Source: Burkholderiales bacterium | GTDB taxonomy: Bacteria; Pseudomonadota; Gammaproteobacteria; Burkholderiales; Ga0077523 | DNA length: 5,344 nt | Assembly (NCBI GenBank): GCA_025459035.1 | Contig: JALORJ010000279.1 | Span: 1 to 5,344 of the forward strand | Reading direction: 5' to 3' | Part shown: positions 3,570-5,344 of the stretch, one piece after another | Numbering within the stretch: the stretch's first letter is position 1 | Layout: the number at the start of each line of letters is the position of its first letter | Position numbers and translations under genes: made by a program | The notes under the pieces: model-generated | The model's database searches: none | What the model was told of the DNA's origin: nothing | What the model saw: only the letters and a program-made list of their open reading frames with translations

Positions 3570-5344
3570 CCGCGTCACTCTGGGCTGCCAGCCGGCGGCG
3601 TCCGCGCGCCACGCCCGCGCCGCCGCCGACCATCACGGCCGTCGCACCGCCGAGTGGGCCGCGCGGCGCGACCGTGACGATCACCGGCACGAACCTCGCT
3701 GGCGCCACCGTGCTGTTCGCGCCCGCCGAGATCGCGGCCGTGACGAGCAACACCGCGACGTCGCTGGTCGTGACCGTGCCGGCCGGCGCGGTCACGGGTC
3801 TCGTCTCGGTCACCACCGCTGCCGGGACGGTGTCGACCCTGTTCAGCGTCGAGATCGCCGGCCAGTACGCCGACGCCTACCGCTACAACCGTGCGAGCAA
3901 CCCGACGCTGGGCGGTCTCACGGGGATGGCAGCGACGCTCCCCTTCCTCTACGACAACAGCGGAACCGTGGTCGGCAGCATCGCCGGCGGCTACAACGCC
4001 AGCACCGGGCGCTACGCGACACGCAGTTTCAGCCTCACATGGGCGACCGCAGCGAATCTCGGCGGGATCATCGGCGCGCTCGGCACCGACGACACGACGA
4101 TCGCGAGCAACACGCTCGCCCTGACGACCGCGATCGCCACGGCCGCATCCACTGGCGGTCGGCTGCGCGTGCTGGCGGGCACGATCGTCAACCAGTTCAC
4201 AGTCCCGAACCAGCCGACGCGGCAGGCCGCGCGCGCGTGGCTGGTGATCGAAGCGGTCGACGCCGCCGGCAACCCATTCCCGGTCGCGGCCGGCGCCCGC
4301 GCTGGGCTCGCACATGTCGCGAACTGCTTCACCGTGCGCACGCGTGACAGCGACAACCGTGGCGACGACTGGCTGCCGGCAGGGATCGAGGCCGCCAACG
4401 GCGCGAGCTTCATCCGCATCATCGGCGCGCGCGCCGTGCTGTCCGGGTCGTTCGCGGCAAGCCGGCGCGCCAGCATGGGGGCGCTCCTCGGTACCGTCAC
4501 CAAGAACCAGTTCGCCGACGGCTCCGCGTGGCAGAGCGATTCGCAGTGGATCATTCTGGACCGCTGCCTTGTCGACGGGCGGAGCACGCCCACAGCGCTC
4601 CATCGCGGGGCGGTGATGTGGGGCCGCTTCATGGCGGTCATCGGATGCTCGTTCATCGAGATCGGCACGAACGCCACCAACGTCGATTCGCACTGCCTCT
4701 TCTTCCGAGACTTCGGTCCGCTGCTGATCGAGAACAACTTCTTCAGCGCGGAGCACGAGGCGGAGTGCATCATCGTCGGCGGGAGCCCGCTCACGCTGGC
4801 ATCCGAGGTGCCGGTCGACATCATGGTGATCGACAACCAGTTCCGGTCATCGCTGCAGCGGGGCTTCTCGGTCAAGACGCACCTGGAGCTGAAGTACGGC
4901 GACCGGGTGCTGGTCGAGGGCAACGACTTCGCGACCGGGACGACCCTCACCTTCCAGCACTACATCACCTTCAAGCTGGCGGCGAACGGGAGCGACCCGC
5001 TCCAGATCCGCATGGAGAACGTCGTCATCCGCGCCAACGTCGCCGACGGTCTCGCCTGCATGATCGGGCTGCAGGCGCGCGATGCAGACTCCGTCACCGC
5101 GCCGGAGCCGCCGCGTCGGTTCATCGTCGAGCAGAACATCAGCCAGCACCCCGCCGACCTCGTGGCGGCGCGCGCGATCAACAACGGGACGATCCCGCAG
5201 CAGACCTACGCGTACGCGCTCTACAAGCAGCTGGTGACGCATCACAACACACTCTTCGGCCCCGCATCGAACGTGGATGTGTTCACGCTCTCCGGGAATC
5301 GCGACTTCGGCAATCAGCTCCCCGGCGGCGATGCGCGCGTTGAC
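3566..5344 (+). CDS. Tailspike/receptor-binding protein: IPT/TIG domain plus parallel beta-helix, 3' partial
   Basis: The frame is open for 593 codons from GTG 3566 (GTGA overlap with the preceding stop; a G-run at 3553-3558 sits seven bases upstream) to the window edge with no stop. GTG codons at 3551 and 3560 in the same frame are possible earlier starts. Residues 1-21 are Arg/Pro-rich with no signal peptide. Residues 22-95 are an IPT/TIG Ig-like domain (TITAVAPPSGPRGATVTITG, then SLVVTVPAGAVTGLVSVTT). Residues about 110-320 mix beta and Ala-rich segments. From about 326 a right-handed beta-helix shows recurring coils: LLIENNFF (386-393), MVIDNQF (420-426), LELKYGDRVLVEGNDF (440-455), VVIRANV (486-492), FIVEQN (519-524), FTLSGNRDF (573-581). 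Beta-helices of this type bind or cleave surface polysaccharides in phage tailspikes. The helix resembles soil-bacterial beta-helix proteins. Catalytic residues cannot be assigned. Confidence 0.88.
   Translation, partial: MTASLWAASRRRPRATPAPPPTITAVAPPSGPRGATVTITGTNLAGATVLFAPAEIAAVTSNTATSLVVTVPAGAVTGLVSVTTAAGTVSTLFSVEIAGQYADAYRYNRASNPTLGGLTGMAATLPFLYDNSGTVVGSIAGGYNASTGRYATRSFSLTWATAANLGGIIGALGTDDTTIASNTLALTTAIATAASTGGRLRVLAGTIVNQFTVPNQPTRQAARAWLVIEAVDAAGNPFPVAAGARAGLAHVANCFTVRTRDSDNRGDDWLPAGIEAANGASFIRIIGARAVLSGSFAASRRASMGALLGTVTKNQFADGSAWQSDSQWIILDRCLVDGRSTPTALHRGAVMWGRFMAVIGCSFIEIGTNATNVDSHCLFFRDFGPLLIENNFFSAEHEAECIIVGGSPLTLASEVPVDIMVIDNQFRSSLQRGFSVKTHLELKYGDRVLVEGNDFATGTTLTFQHYITFKLAANGSDPLQIRMENVVIRANVADGLACMIGLQARDADSVTAPEPPRRFIVEQNISQHPADLVAARAINNGTIPQQTYAYALYKQLVTHHNTLFGPASNVDVFTLSGNRDFGNQLPGGDARVD
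3629..3850 (+). other. IPT/TIG Ig-like domain within the spike gene
   Basis: This segment encodes residues 22-95. It shows the usual TIG signature: 'P.I.AV.P.SGPRGATVTITGTNL', a strand with VLFAPAEIAAVTSNTATSLV, then the VPAGAVTGLVSVTTAAGTVS hairpin. TIG domains occur in bacterial surface proteins and on phage virion proteins, where they act as spacers or weak carbohydrate binders. Confidence 0.85.
4541..5344 (+). other. Right-handed parallel beta-helix region within the spike gene
   Basis: This region encodes residues about 326-593. It has repeated short strands, each ending in Asn or Gly-Asn followed by an aromatic residue or a turn. Asn 391, 424, 453, 491, 524 and 578 occupy similar places, 29 to 54 residues apart, as in pectate-lyase-like solenoids with one coil per repeat plus loops. 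The region runs off the right edge. Confidence 0.78.

Noticed and set aside
3575..4756. A 393-codon minus-strand open frame opposite the spike gene.
   Set aside because: It is Arg/Ala/Asp-rich with no recognisable domain, as expected for antisense of high-GC coding DNA, while the plus strand encodes a clear TIG domain and beta-helix.
4012..4950. A 312-codon minus-strand open frame with a more balanced composition.
   Set aside because: It overlaps the beta-helix region fully on the other strand, shows no motif, and lacks neighbours on that strand. The conserved Asn-turn pattern belongs to the plus strand.
4528..5343. A 271-codon plus-strand frame rich in Arg and His running to the right edge.
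   Set aside because: It is the shifted-frame shadow of the spike gene; the spike frame is open from 3566 to the edge with meaningful structure.
1..5344. Search for tRNA genes, CRISPR arrays, terminators, promoters, insertion sequences or attachment sites.
   Set aside because: Nothing convincing was seen by eye: genes abut throughout, there is no A/T-rich promoter-like stretch, no hairpin followed by a T-run, and no spaced short repeats other than the coding repeats listed.

Overview
The window is a piece of a double-stranded DNA tailed-phage (Caudoviricetes) genome or prophage, with very high G+C and codons ending almost always in G or C. That suggests a phage of a high-GC soil or freshwater bacterium. 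The host cannot be fixed from the sequence. The large beta-helix protein at the right end uses phrases I associate with acidobacterial and other soil-bacterial beta-helix proteins, which is only a weak hint.

Layout, all on the + strand with no real intergenic space. (1) Positions 2-1165 are the 3' part of a tail-fibre-like protein with two nearly identical 59-codon units, each ending in collagen-like Gly-X-Y triplets, then a third related module and a beta-rich C-terminal region. (2) Positions 1168-3569 are a compact lysis-type cassette: a 96-residue protein with one membrane segment and a coiled coil; a holin-like small membrane protein whose reading frame is broken by an apparent one-base loss near 1500; a T7-lysozyme-type N-acetylmuramoyl-L-alanine amidase; two unrecognised proteins of 70 and 151 residues; and a 203-residue membrane-anchored coiled-coil protein that looks like an inner-membrane spanin (Rz-like). 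(3) From 3566 to the right edge one frame stays open for 593 codons. It encodes an IPT/TIG immunoglobulin-like domain followed by a right-handed parallel beta-helix, most likely a tailspike or receptor-binding/polysaccharide-acting protein, and is cut by the window edge.

Every junction is an overlap (GTGA, TGATG, TGATG, ATGA, GTGA) or a gap of 2-4 bases. This points to one late polycistronic message with translational coupling. No promoter, terminator, tRNA, CRISPR array or insertion sequence was seen. Together the genes serve host recognition and adsorption (fibre and spike) and release of progeny (pore former, wall amidase, spanin).

The points most worth a second look are the broken holin-like frame, the beta-helix spike that resembles cellular bacterial proteins, the repeat-built collagen-like fibre, the spanin-like protein with an extra C-terminal hydrophobic tail and paired cysteines but no visible outer-membrane partner, and the two unknown genes inside the lysis cassette. 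I see no wholly new system; the window is best read as a lysis and adsorption module with several unusual parts.
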